From contig JAFXXN010000158.1 of the NCBI GenBank assembly GCA_017542245.1, forward strand, positions 1 through 64,000: a stretch of DNA of 64,000 bases, written 5' to 3'. A program made the position numbers and the translations under genes. Below the pieces are notes generated by a model. It made no database searches and was not told the origin of the DNA. It saw only the letters and a list, made by a program, of their open reading frames with translations. Of the stretch, positions 50,581-59,316 are shown piece after piece; the first letter of the stretch is position 1; every line of letters starts with the position of its first letter. This stretch comes from Lachnospiraceae bacterium (GTDB lineage Bacteria; Bacillota; Clostridia; Lachnospirales; Lachnospiraceae).

Positions 50581-51600
50581 ATGATTAAGCCTAACAGATT
50601 AAACAAAGGTGATAAAATTGCCATAGTCAGCCTTTCTTGGGGCGGTCTTGGTGATGCTGAACTGATCCATAAATACCATATAGCCAAAGAAAGATTGGAA
50701 AAAGATTTTGGGTTGGAAGTTATAACTATGCCCAACGCGCTGAAGGGCAGTGCATATATCTATGAGAATCCGGAGGCAAGAGCAAAAGATCTGATGGACG
50801 CATTTAAGGATGAATCCATAAAGGGGATTTTTTGTTCGATAGGCGGGGATGATACGGTAAGATTATTACCGTACATAGATTATGACATCATCAAAAACAA
50901 TCCCAAGATTTTTATGGGCTATTCGGATACTACGGTTAATCATTTTATGATGTACAAAGCAGGCTTGGTATCTTATTACGGACCTTCCGTTATGGCTGAA
51001 TTCGGTGAATATGTAAAAATGGCCGATTATACAAAAGAGGCTGTTGAGAACATATTGTTTTCAGACTGCAAGGGATATGAAATAAAGTCAAGCCCGGTAT
51101 ACTCTAAGGACCATGTTCCGTGGTCGGAAGAAAGCATTAATACAGCAAGAAAAATGATACCAGAAGAGCATGGGTATGAACTGTTGCAGGGTCGGGGCTC
51201 AGTAACAGGAAAGATTTTGGGCGGCTGTCTGGATGTTTTCCCTATGATAGTCGGAACTGAGATATGGCCCGAAGTAAGTGAATGGAAAGACAAGATATTA
51301 TTACTGGAAACCAGCGAAGAAAAACCGAGTCCGGATTTAGTGACATATTATCTGAGAAACCTGGGAGCTCAGGGGATTTTTGATGTAGTTAAAGGTATAC
51401 TAGTCGGTAAACCGCAGGATGAAATGTATTATGAAGAGTATAAGGAAGTATTTAGAAAGGTGATGAAGGAATTTCACTGTGAAGATTTGCCTATACTCTA
51501 TAATATCAATATCGGACATGCATTCCCCACAGGGATAATACCCTTAGGTCTGGATATGCAGATTGATTTTACAGAAAAACGGATAATTATTGTGGAATAG
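50581..51600 (+). CDS. S66-family peptidase, MccF-like
   Basis: A 339-residue serine peptidase of the LD-carboxypeptidase/MccF group. The nucleophile is in MGYSDTTVNHFMMYK, the supporting Glu in LLLETSEEKPSPD, the His in NIGHAFPTGIIPLG, and GIFCSIGGDDTVRLLPYID is the typical upstream strand. MccF cleaves the amide in microcin C-type nucleotide peptides and gives self-immunity; others recycle murein peptides. The MccF-like length and GGDDTVR motif favour the first, but a murein role is not excluded. CGAGGAAATTAAA precedes the ATG. Confidence 0.88.
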   Translation: MIKPNRLNKGDKIAIVSLSWGGLGDAELIHKYHIAKERLEKDFGLEVITMPNALKGSAYIYENPEARAKDLMDAFKDESIKGIFCSIGGDDTVRLLPYIDYDIIKNNPKIFMGYSDTTVNHFMMYKAGLVSYYGPSVMAEFGEYVKMADYTKEAVENILFSDCKGYEIKSSPVYSKDHVPWSEESINTARKMIPEEHGYELLQGRGSVTGKILGGCLDVFPMIVGTEIWPEVSEWKDKILLLETSEEKPSPDLVTYYLRNLGAQGIFDVVKGILVGKPQDEMYYEEYKEVFRKVMKEFHCEDLPILYNINIGHAFPTGIIPLGLDMQIDFTEKRIIIVE

Positions 51601-51648
51601 CAGGATAGAAGGCAGTGTACGGGATGAAATACGCAGCGTGTTACTTTT

Positions 51649-51674
51649 CAATCACAGAACCGTCCCTATGATTG
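51649..51674. repeat. Solo hairpin arm of the GGGACGG family
   Basis: CAATCACAG-AACCGTCC-CTATGATTG stands alone, in the right-arm orientation, between the MccF-like gene and the chloramphenicol phosphotransferase-like gene. It ends 12 bases before the AGGAG. Confidence 0.85.
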
Positions 51675-51693
51675 ATTATTAGGAGAAAAAGAA

Positions 51694-52206
51694 ATGGAAA
51701 AAGGAAAGATTATATTTTTAAACGGTGTTACAAGTGCAGGAAAGACAACAATCGTTGGGGCGCTTCAGGAGAGAAGGGACGTATTCTTTTATGTAGTGGC
51801 AAACGATCTGTTTCAAGAGATGGTTGGAGAGCAGTATTTACAGGAAAACTATTGGAAGTACCTTTCGGAAGTGATCATCATGATGTACCACACAGCAAAG
51901 CTGTATTCAGATATGGGAAAAAACGTGTTGATCGACGGTATCCTGGTTGAGCGAGAGGAGATAAAGCCGCATTATCAGCAACTCATGGAGATCATGAAGG
52001 ACAGTCCTTTGGAGATCGTGGAAGTGTATTGTCCGCTTGAAATATGCAGACAGAGGAACATAGATCGCGGTGACCGGTATGAAAGCCAGTCTGATGAGCA
52101 GGCAGAGCTCATGAGTAAGGACATTGTTTATAGTTTACGTGTGGATACCAGCATATCTTCAGCCGAGGAATGTGCGGAGCAGATCGTTCGCAAGTTTTGG
52201 GGTTAA
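51694..52206 (+). CDS. Chloramphenicol phosphotransferase-like protein
   Basis: A 170-residue P-loop kinase. The Walker A motif is FLNGVTSAGKTTIVGAL, followed by FYVVANDLFQEM, then NVLIDGILVEREEI and VYCPLEICRQRNIDRGDR, as in chloramphenicol 3-O-phosphotransferases (CPT), which inactivate chloramphenicol. The strings SAGKTT, ANDxF, CPLEICRQRN and RGDR fit well. Actual activity is not proven. AGGAGAAAAAGAA precedes the ATG. Confidence 0.87.
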   Translation: MEKGKIIFLNGVTSAGKTTIVGALQERRDVFFYVVANDLFQEMVGEQYLQENYWKYLSEVIIMMYHTAKLYSDMGKNVLIDGILVEREEIKPHYQQLMEIMKDSPLEIVEVYCPLEICRQRNIDRGDRYESQSDEQAELMSKDIVYSLRVDTSISSAEECAEQIVRKFWG

Positions 52207-52244
52207 GTATAAGATGGTAAAGAGGACTAAAAAGGAACACTTAG

Positions 52245-52787
52245 ATGGAAGATTTAAATAAACTTGAGAGGTTTGAAACCGAACATCTGATACTCAGAAA
52301 GGCGAGACCGGATGATATGGAATATATCTTAAAAAATGTCTGGTCCGATGAGTCCATATCAAAATATATGTTATGGAAACCGACCTATACAAAAGAAGAA
52401 GCTGAAGACAGAATGAAGAGAACCATGAATTATCAAAAATCAGCTGCGGCTTATTTTGTATGTTTAAAAGAAACGGATGAGCCTATAGGTTTTTGTGGGA
52501 TAAAAGAGGTTTCTCCCGGAGTTTATGAGGACAGCGGTATATGCATTGCTTCAAGATACCAGAGGCACGGATATGGGAAGGAAATGGTTAAAGCACTGCT
52601 AAATATAGCTTTTAACCTGTTCGGCGGAAAAGAGTTTATATACGGCTGTTGGAAAGAAAATAAACCTTCTGCCGCTCTTGCAAAGAGTCTTGGCTTTAAA
52701 TACACGCACAGTCTGGAAGAAGTGCGTGAGTGGGATGGTATGAAATATACAGCAGATTATTTTTCAATCACAGAACCATCCCTATGA
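52245..52787 (+). CDS. GNAT acetyltransferase, RimJ/RimL-type
   Basis: A 180-residue GNAT enzyme of the RimJ/RimL type: RFETEHLILRKARPDDMEYI near the N terminus, ETDEPIGFCGIKEV, and motif A CIASRYQRHGYGKEMVKAL, then KENKPSAALAKSLGFKY. Such enzymes acetylate amino termini or small amines. The final residues FSITEPSL and the TGA come from the solo hairpin at 52765. AAAAAGGAACACTTAG precedes the ATG. Confidence 0.88.
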   Translation: MEDLNKLERFETEHLILRKARPDDMEYILKNVWSDESISKYMLWKPTYTKEEAEDRMKRTMNYQKSAAAYFVCLKETDEPIGFCGIKEVSPGVYEDSGICIASRYQRHGYGKEMVKALLNIAFNLFGGKEFIYGCWKENKPSAALAKSLGFKYTHSLEEVREWDGMKYTADYFSITEPSL

Positions 52788-52790
52788 TTG
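52765..52790. repeat. Solo hairpin arm providing a stop codon
   Basis: CAATCACAG-AACCATCC-CTATGATTG. The reading frame of the RimJ/RimL-type gene enters it and ends at the TGA in TATGATTG. Confidence 0.85.
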
Positions 52791-52808
52791 TTTAACGGTG
52801 AATAGGAA

Positions 52809-53576
52809 ATGGAAAAAAACAATATAACACAAAGTGATATTTTTTATGAGGTAAAAAAACAATTATCATACGAATTTAATTGTACAGTTGAAGATTTTTC
52901 AAAAGATGAGAACACAATAACTACATCGATACTTCACGAAAAAAGACGAAAGTTTTCCGAAGAGAAGTTTTTTGTTCAGATGGCTACATTCGGAAGAGGC
53001 ACAGTGATATCAGCAGACGAAGCGCTTCATCCTTGGCTTCAGGAATGGGTAAAAGAAAAGAATGGAATATGGCTATTTGAGCAGCATAATTTCTATGAGC
53101 TTGAAACGGAAATCCGAAAGTTCGGGTATAAAATGGCTCTTACCCACCATATGTTTTTGCCAAAAGATGAAATTATAAATGTTGATACAGATTTGGATAT
53201 CAAATGGCTGGAACAGGAAGATATTATGGAATATTACGGACGGAAAGAGTTCCCTAACGCCATATGTGATTACTTCCGTCCTGACAGACCTGATGTGCTG
53301 GCCGTTGTAGCTCTTGACGGAAACAAGATCATGGGTATGGCCGGATGTTCGGCAGACACTCCGAAGCTATGGCAGATAGGTATTGACGTTGATCCTATGT
53401 ATCGTGGAAGAGGTGTTGCGAGAACACTGGTAACACTTCTTAGAAATGAAACGTTTCGAAGAGGGACAATACCTTATTATGGGACTAGTTTATCAAACCT
53501 GGCATCATGGAAAACGGCATTATCTAGTGAATTTACGCCGGCATGGATAGAAGTCGAAAGCAGGGATAATATGTGA
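52809..53576 (+). CDS. GNAT-family N-acetyltransferase
   Basis: A 255-residue acetyltransferase. The N-terminal 130 residues lack recognisable motifs. The C-terminal GNAT domain has VVALDGNKIMGMAGCSADTP, IGIDVDPMYRGRGVARTLVT (motif A) and RGTIPYYGTSLSNLASWKTA. It resembles GNAT members with an N-terminal half-domain found next to resistance genes. Substrate unknown. Short spacing, 21 bases after the previous stop. Confidence 0.85.
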   Translation: MEKNNITQSDIFYEVKKQLSYEFNCTVEDFSKDENTITTSILHEKRRKFSEEKFFVQMATFGRGTVISADEALHPWLQEWVKEKNGIWLFEQHNFYELETEIRKFGYKMALTHHMFLPKDEIINVDTDLDIKWLEQEDIMEYYGRKEFPNAICDYFRPDRPDVLAVVALDGNKIMGMAGCSADTPKLWQIGIDVDPMYRGRGVARTLVTLLRNETFRRGTIPYYGTSLSNLASWKTALSSEFTPAWIEVESRDNM

Positions 53577-53591
53577 AAGGTATAGTTTGTA

Positions 53592-54050
53592 ATGATTGTA
53601 AAGATACAGGATTCGAAAGAAAAAAAGGTTATAGCAAGAACAATACTTGAGAGTTTGAAAGAATGGTTTGAGGTTGAAGAGAGCAGGGAAGGTTATATCA
53701 GAGACTGTGCAGATTGGATATTCCTTGCTGCAAAGGATGACGATAAAGAAGTGGGATTCCTGTGTTTAAAGGAAACAGGGAATGCTACGGTTGAGCTTGC
53801 CGTAATGGGAGTTCTTAAGGATTATCACAGGAATGGAATCGGTCGTCAGCTCATTTGTAAGGCAAAGGAGGTCGCTAAGTCCTCGGGTTACGAATTTATG
53901 CAGGTTAAGACCGTAAAGATGGGTATGTATGAAGACTATGATAAGACAAACCATTTTTATATCAGCTGTGGGTTTAAGGAATTTGAGTTGTTCCCGCTAT
54001 ACTGGGATGAAGCTAACCCATGTCAGGTTTATGTGATGTCTTTGAAATGA
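53592..54050 (+). CDS. GNAT-family N-acetyltransferase
   Basis: A 152-residue acetyltransferase. Motif A is VLKDYHRNGIGRQLICKAKE; the N-terminal part contains SLKEWFEVEESREGYIRDCA, typical of AAC-like small GNATs. The C-terminal TNHFYISCGFKEFELFPLYWD completes the fold. Substrate not inferred. Starts 15 bases after the previous gene. Confidence 0.87.
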   Translation: MIVKIQDSKEKKVIARTILESLKEWFEVEESREGYIRDCADWIFLAAKDDDKEVGFLCLKETGNATVELAVMGVLKDYHRNGIGRQLICKAKEVAKSSGYEFMQVKTVKMGMYEDYDKTNHFYISCGFKEFELFPLYWDEANPCQVYVMSLK

Positions 54051-54123
54051 AATGTAGCGAATGTCTGCATGTTTAAGTTGTAGCAAGGAAAAGAAGGAAA
54101 CACTATAAAATGGGAAGTGAAAA

Positions 54124-56502
54124 ATGGTTATGGGAAACTATATAAAGGCATATGGGGTTAAGAAACATAATCTTAAAAACATTGATATTTGTATACCTAA
54201 AGGTAGATTAACGGCGATTACCGGTGTTTCCGGAAGCGGAAAATCCAGTTTCGCATTTGATGTTTTGTATGAAGAAGGAAAGAGAAAATATTTATCCATA
54301 ACCGAATCTCAGTTTTCGCTCACGACGAGTAATGATTTTGAACGCATCGAAGGTTTGTCTCCGACAATCGGAGTGGAACAACGGATAATCAGGCAAAGCA
54401 ATCCATTAAGTACGGTCGGAACTAAAACAAGATTAATAAATGCTTTGGCTTCTTTGTTTTCAGTAAGCGGAGTTATCGATCCTGAATATGATGACGGAAA
54501 ACCATTGTCCGTAGATATGTTTCAGAAGAATTCACCCAATGGTATGTGCCTGCATTGTTTGGGTACAGGTGAAAAAAAGGTATTTGATGAGAATAAAATA
54601 TTTGAAGACAGTAAGGCTAGATTAAACGCATTATTATTCGGCTTTTTGGATCGAGGCAGATCACAGAAAAAATATAGGGCTTTTCTGGAACAAAATGGAA
54701 TGTTTCCTTCGCAAACACTCGGTGAGTTAACAGATGAGCAATTGCAAAAATTAAAGTACGGTGACCGAAAAGATATTTTTCCGGGCATTATGCCTTTAAT
54801 TATGAATGCATCAAAATATAATCTGATAAGTTTACGTCAAATCGAGATCATAACGGAAGAATATGGGAAAAAGATAATCTGTCCGAGGTGTCTCGGTGTC
54901 GGATTAAATCAGATTGCGTCACATACCCAATTGCAAGACCGGACATTTGCAGAAGCTAGCAATATCTCTCTGAGTGAGTTAGATAAATTTTTATTAAATG
55001 CCGAAGATGATAAGAACAGAAAGATTGTAAATGCGATCAGACTAAGAATAAAGTATTTGGTTATGTTAGGACTTGGTCATTTATCTATGTCAAGACCGAT
55101 TCCGACTTTATCGGGTGGAGAATTGCAGAGACTTTGTATTAGTGCATTCATTATGTCTGATTTTGATTCATTGACATTTATATTTGATGAACCGTCAATA
55201 GGATTGCATGAGAGAGAGAAGGAAAAACTTATTGAAGTTTTGAAAAATATTGTGTCCGCGGGAAATACAGTTATTGTGGTAGAGCATGATAAAAGTATCA
55301 TTTCGATTGCGGATTATATCGTTGAAATCGGACCGGGAGCCGGAACCGAGGGCGGCGAGTTGATTTTTCAGGGCGAATATAAAGAATTTTTAAATTGTGA
55401 AAATTCCGTTATAGCAAAATATTTGAAGGATAGAAACTATTTTATTGAAAATTATAAACGTCAAACGAAAAATGCCCCTGCATTACGTTGCGATGAGAGA
55501 CTTCGTATATGTGGCGCAAAAATCCATAACTTAAAAAACGTGTCATTGTCGATTCCGTTATATAAAATGGTAGGCTTTGCGGGTGTTTCAGGCAGCGGAA
55601 AATCAAGTTTGATAGCACATACACTTGTTCCTAAATTAAAAATGCTTATTCGAAACCGTGTCATACAGAATGAGGATGAGGGTTTTTATGACTATCCAAG
55701 AGAACTTGATGATGTGGAGATTTTGGGAACTGAATATATAAATAAGTGTTATGTAATTAATCAACAACCGATCGGACGAGCGAAAACATCGAATATTGCT
55801 ACATATACCGGTGTTTTTGATGTCATACGAAAACTGTTTGCCGAGACACAGGACGCAAAAGATTTTGGGTTTGATATGAGCTTTTTCAGTTTAAATGCTG
55901 AAGGAGGTTGTCCAACCTGCAAAGGGCAGGGATTCCTGGTTTATAATGTTGGGTTTGGCGATATTAATATGATCTGTGACAGGTGCCATGGAACCGGATA
56001 TATAGAGGAAGTGCTTGATATTAAATACCATAATAAAAATATTGCCGAAGTGCTTGAGATGACCGTAAAGGAAGCATGTGGATTTTTTAAAGACGTTCCT
56101 AAAATATATCAAATTTTATGTTTACTTGATAAAGTAGGCATGGGATATATCAAATTGGGACAAAAGACCACCACTATATCCGGAGGAGAGGCCCAAAGAA
56201 TTAAATTAGCAAAAGAATTGGGAAAAAGCAGGAATAAAGATAATATCTATATTTTGGATGAACCTACTGTCGGTTTATCACTAAAAGACTCTGAACATCT
56301 TATTTATTTGCTGAGAGAAATCTGTAACGCCGGTAATACGGTTATTGTTACGGAGCATGATATCGATGTTTTATCCTGCTGTGATTATCTTTTTGAGTTG
56401 GGACAGAAAGGCGGAGATGAAGGTGGTTATTTAATTGCGGAAGGAACTCCGAAATCAATAAAAGAGAATTCAAATTCTATCATTGGCGGCTATTTAAAGT
56501 AA
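54124..56502 (+). CDS. UvrA-like ABC protein
   Basis: A 792-residue UvrA paralogue. Two P-loops, ITGVSGSGKSSFAFDVLYEE and AGVSGSGKSSLIAHT, two signatures, LSGGELQRLCISAF and ISGGEAQRIKLAKEL, two Walker B motifs, FIFDEPSIGLHEREKEK and YILDEPTVGLS, and Cys pairs (CLHCLGTG, CPRCLGVG, CPTCKGQG, CDRCHGTGY) are seen. It is about 150 residues shorter than true UvrA, lacking much of the UvrB-binding region. Such UvrA2/DrrC-like proteins have been linked to resistance to DNA-binding drugs. Resistance is inferred by neighbours; a repair role is possible. The ATG at 54124 is behind GGAAGTGAAAA. Confidence 0.9.
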   Translation: MVMGNYIKAYGVKKHNLKNIDICIPKGRLTAITGVSGSGKSSFAFDVLYEEGKRKYLSITESQFSLTTSNDFERIEGLSPTIGVEQRIIRQSNPLSTVGTKTRLINALASLFSVSGVIDPEYDDGKPLSVDMFQKNSPNGMCLHCLGTGEKKVFDENKIFEDSKARLNALLFGFLDRGRSQKKYRAFLEQNGMFPSQTLGELTDEQLQKLKYGDRKDIFPGIMPLIMNASKYNLISLRQIEIITEEYGKKIICPRCLGVGLNQIASHTQLQDRTFAEASNISLSELDKFLLNAEDDKNRKIVNAIRLRIKYLVMLGLGHLSMSRPIPTLSGGELQRLCISAFIMSDFDSLTFIFDEPSIGLHEREKEKLIEVLKNIVSAGNTVIVVEHDKSIISIADYIVEIGPGAGTEGGELIFQGEYKEFLNCENSVIAKYLKDRNYFIENYKRQTKNAPALRCDERLRICGAKIHNLKNVSLSIPLYKMVGFAGVSGSGKSSLIAHTLVPKLKMLIRNRVIQNEDEGFYDYPRELDDVEILGTEYINKCYVINQQPIGRAKTSNIATYTGVFDVIRKLFAETQDAKDFGFDMSFFSLNAEGGCPTCKGQGFLVYNVGFGDINMICDRCHGTGYIEEVLDIKYHNKNIAEVLEMTVKEACGFFKDVPKIYQILCLLDKVGMGYIKLGQKTTTISGGEAQRIKLAKELGKSRNKDNIYILDEPTVGLSLKDSEHLIYLLREICNAGNTVIVTEHDIDVLSCCDYLFELGQKGGDEGGYLIAEGTPKSIKENSNSIIGGYLK

Positions 56503-56521
56503 AAATGGGGAACAGGTAAAT

Positions 56522-57487
56522 ATGTTTGAACTGTCAGAAGGCGGATTGTCGGAAAACGGATTAGATGAGAATGTTATTTATTCAATTGATGATTTTATAC
56601 AAGCCCGCAAATATCGATTGATGCGAAGTGTTCTTATCATAAAAAATCAAAAAATAGTGTATGAATGGTACGGTGAAAAATGTAATAGAGAAACAAAGCA
56701 TGCATTACATTCGATAGAAAAAAGTGTTGCATCGACGGCAATAGGAGTATGCCTTAAAAATAATCTGATTGAAAGCCTCAATATACCAATTACTCAGATT
56801 TTGCCGGAGTATTTTAATGATGAGGCAAATTTTTTTCATAAATTGATCACTTTAAAGACATTACTGACAATGACATCCGGATTTTATTGGAGAAACGGAC
56901 CTCATTTGAATGACCCGATGCGTGAGCAGTTAAAACGTTCAAAAGATTGGTTGCAGGCAATTGCGGATTGCAATATTGTGGATACACCGAATACAGTCTT
57001 TAAATATAAGGTGACAGATATTTATTTGATGAATGCCTGTATTGAAAGATTAACCGGGAAAACGGTATACGACATATTAAATGAATATATGTTTCCATAT
57101 GTTGGAATTGACTGTGACCCTTTTATTATGACGCCGACCAGTACTGTTTATCATGACTTAACACAGATAAAAGGTTGCATTGAGTTATCTGCAGTCGATC
57201 TTGCGAAGTTTGGCCTTCTTTATTTGAATAATGGAAAGTTAAACAATAGTCAGATTATTACGGCTGAATATATAGATGAGGCTACAACCGCACATATTGA
57301 TAATTATGGGTATTATTGGTGGATTAATGAGGATGGCAGCGGATACAGGGGCTTAGGTCGTGGTGGTCAAGAACTGCATGTTTATCCCGAGTATGATATG
57401 GTTGTTGTGTTGCAAGCACAGGATTCACCGAGATCGAAATTCTATACTCCGATTATTACAGATATAATCTTAAAAGCTTTGAAATAA
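56522..57487 (+). CDS. Serine beta-lactamase-like hydrolase
   Basis: A 321-residue class C beta-lactamase-like protein. SxxK is in LHSIEKSVASTAIG. The usual YxN position reads YKVTDIYLMN, in which the Asn is not found. The third motif area has GYRGLGRGGQELHVYPEYD. No signal peptide is seen, so it acts in the cytoplasm and may be an esterase or an enzyme of unknown type. Starts 19 bases after the UvrA-like stop and probably shares its mRNA. A GNAT fragment overlaps its 3' end. Confidence 0.82.
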   Translation: MFELSEGGLSENGLDENVIYSIDDFIQARKYRLMRSVLIIKNQKIVYEWYGEKCNRETKHALHSIEKSVASTAIGVCLKNNLIESLNIPITQILPEYFNDEANFFHKLITLKTLLTMTSGFYWRNGPHLNDPMREQLKRSKDWLQAIADCNIVDTPNTVFKYKVTDIYLMNACIERLTGKTVYDILNEYMFPYVGIDCDPFIMTPTSTVYHDLTQIKGCIELSAVDLAKFGLLYLNNGKLNNSQIITAEYIDEATTAHIDNYGYYWWINEDGSGYRGLGRGGQELHVYPEYDMVVVLQAQDSPRSKFYTPIITDIILKALK

Positions 57488-57663
57488 TACGGGTATGTGA
57501 TGATGCTAAAATAAATGGATATATTGCTGTAGAAGGGTACGCCAAAATATCTGAAGTCAGGGATGAATATGACTTTACGGGACCAATCAGGATGTATGAA
57601 AAGGCCGGATTTACCCGGATTATGGAGCAAAATGGACAAGTGATTATGAGAAAGGTTTTGTGA
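57487..57663 (+). pseudogene. C-terminal fragment of a GNAT acetyltransferase
   Basis: A frame without start codon encodes IRVCDDAKINGYIAVEGYAK, then DEYDFTGPIRMYEKAGFTRI, ending VIMRKVL and a stop at 57661-57663. It is the C-terminal part of a GNAT acetyltransferase with the G-P-x-R-x-Y-E-K-x-G-F motif. It begins where the beta-lactamase-like gene ends, so a gene was truncated by recombination at that point. Confidence 0.8.
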
Positions 57664-57670
57664 GCGGAAA

Positions 57671-58195
57671 ATGATTACAATTAAAGAATCAACATATGAT
57701 GACATCATAAATATACAGAGTCTTTGGGCAGATGAAGATGTCATGAAATACATCTGGCCGGGAGGATTGCACGAAACAGAGGAAGCTATACGAGAATGGT
57801 TAGATAGAATTATCTCTGCAAGACCAATGCAGAACTATTATTCAATCTTTGAAGATGGTAAATACTGCGGAGAAACTCAATATGGTATAGTCGAAGGAAT
57901 GAACAGTGCTTCATTGGACATCAAGTTGTTTAAATTTGCGCGAGGACGAGGTATTGCTACGCAAGCGTTATCGTATTCTATTCGAGAAGCTTTCAAACAC
58001 GGAGCCGAAAAAGTGTGGGTTGACCCGCATCCGTTGAATGCAAATGCAATTCATTTGTATCATAAACTAGGTTTTGTTCAGAAAGATATGCCGAAGGATG
58101 TTATAGCCTTAGGAGAAAATCCAACAGTTTATACATATATGGAACTCTGCAAAGAACAATGGGAAGAGAGATATGAGAATAGAAAGATTAAATGA
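57671..58195 (+). CDS. GNAT-family N-acetyltransferase
   Basis: A 174-residue GNAT enzyme with motif A LDIKLFKFARGRGIATQALS and motif B KVWVDPHPLNANAIHLYHKL, followed by GFVQKD. It ends in a Glu/Arg-rich tail that overlaps the next gene's start by 23 bases, so translation is coupled. Substrate unknown. Confidence 0.87.
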   Translation: MITIKESTYDDIINIQSLWADEDVMKYIWPGGLHETEEAIREWLDRIISARPMQNYYSIFEDGKYCGETQYGIVEGMNSASLDIKLFKFARGRGIATQALSYSIREAFKHGAEKVWVDPHPLNANAIHLYHKLGFVQKDMPKDVIALGENPTVYTYMELCKEQWEERYENRKIK

Positions 58196-58622
58196 AAATA
58201 ATGTTGAAGCATATATTATATATTTGAAAAAGGCAATGTCCATAGAACCTGATATGATGACGGCTGAAAAAATAGACGAGGATGGTATCCGGAAAAGGAT
58301 AATGGATAGTTTTTACCAAAAAACGACATCATTATTGGCCATTGATAATGATAAGGTTGTGGGCAGGATAGAATATCACTTTTACGGATGTATGCAAGAC
58401 GGTTATCGCATGGCTTATGTTGATTGGGTATATGTTTTACCGGAGTATCGGCATAAGGGTATAGCACAGAGTCTTTTTAAAGCTTTGGAAAAAGATTGTA
58501 TTGATAATGAAATAAATCAATATTATCTAATAAGATCTATAAATACTGAGGCAGATCGATTTTATCACAGTTTTGAAGCTGCGTCTTTGAGCGAGGCACC
58601 TATTCTGAGAAAGGAATTATAA
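58173..58622 (+). CDS. GNAT-family N-acetyltransferase
   Basis: A 149-residue GNAT protein. Motif A is VDWVYVLPEYRHKGIAQSLF; NTEADRFYHSFEAASLSEAP follows. The overlap with the previous gene suggests a two-acetyltransferase unit. Ribosome binding site AAGAGAG precedes the ATG. Confidence 0.86.
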   Translation: MRIERLNENNVEAYIIYLKKAMSIEPDMMTAEKIDEDGIRKRIMDSFYQKTTSLLAIDNDKVVGRIEYHFYGCMQDGYRMAYVDWVYVLPEYRHKGIAQSLFKALEKDCIDNEINQYYLIRSINTEADRFYHSFEAASLSEAPILRKEL

Positions 58623-58660
58623 ATCGCTATTTTTAAATGAAATAAAGGGAGTAAAGGATT

Positions 58661-59107
58661 ATGACTGATAATAAAAACTATATTCAATGGATAAGGAACA
58701 AAGTTGGACACGAAAAAATAATTTTAACATTTGCAGGTGGCTGTATCTTTAATGATAAAGGTGAAGTCTTGTTGCAAAGGAGAGGTGACACTAATAAATG
58801 GGGGTTCCCGGGTGGAGCTATAGAACTGGGTGAAACTCCTCAGATGGCGGCAATCAGGGAAGCAAAAGAGGAAACAGGACTTGATGTTGAAATTGTAAAA
58901 ATAATCGGTGTTTATACAGATTTGGAAATAAAATATTCAAGTGGTGATGAGGCACAGAGTATAGTCATAGCATATGAGCTTAAACCTATAGGGGGAACTT
59001 TCTATTGTGATAATAATGAAACATTGGAATTGAAGTATTTCTCTAAGGATAACAAACCGGTATTATTTACTAAATCTCATGATGATCTTTGGAATGATAT
59101 TTTCTAG
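58661..59107 (+). CDS. NUDIX hydrolase
   Basis: A 148-residue NUDIX protein with the full box GGAIELGETPQMAAIREAKE followed by ETGLD (G-x5-E-x7-R-E-x2-E-E-x-G). The upstream strand reads NDKGEVLLQRRGDTNKWGFP. It hydrolyses a nucleoside diphosphate linked to another group, for example damaged nucleotides; the substrate is not known. GGGAGTAAAGGATT precedes the ATG. Confidence 0.92.
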   Translation: MTDNKNYIQWIRNKVGHEKIILTFAGGCIFNDKGEVLLQRRGDTNKWGFPGGAIELGETPQMAAIREAKEETGLDVEIVKIIGVYTDLEIKYSSGDEAQSIVIAYELKPIGGTFYCDNNETLELKYFSKDNKPVLFTKSHDDLWNDIF

Positions 59108-59116
59108 AGGTAGGAT

Positions 59117-59269
59117 ATGAGTGTAGTTGGGGGAAATATGGATAAGGTTGAAATCAATAGTTATGAAGATTTGTTTAATGTTCTTGATGTGATGAATGAA
59201 ATCGCTATAAAAGAAAACAAGAGAAACGATAGGTTTTTTTATTATACTGAAATATTGTCTTGCAAATAG
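59117..59269 (+). CDS. Small hypothetical protein, 50 aa
   Basis: A short frame with GAGGTAGGAT before the ATG encodes 50 residues, with MDKVEINSYEDLFNVLDVMN and a C-terminal ILSCK. It is not recognised. The promoter of the next gene begins inside its end. It may be a truncated N terminus of a lost gene. Confidence 0.35.
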   Translation: MSVVGGNMDKVEINSYEDLFNVLDVMNEIAIKENKRNDRFFYYTEILSCK

Positions 59270-59288
59270 AACAAAAATGACATATAAT
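59260..59288 (+). promoter_or_regulatory. Sigma-A promoter for the AAA ATPase gene
   Basis: TTGCAA and a perfect TATAAT are separated by 17 bases, about 30 bases before the start of the ATPase gene. So this gene is independently transcribed within the plus-strand block. Confidence 0.65.
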
Positions 59289-59316
59289 TGACCTATTAAT
59301 AAAACAAGGAGCGATT

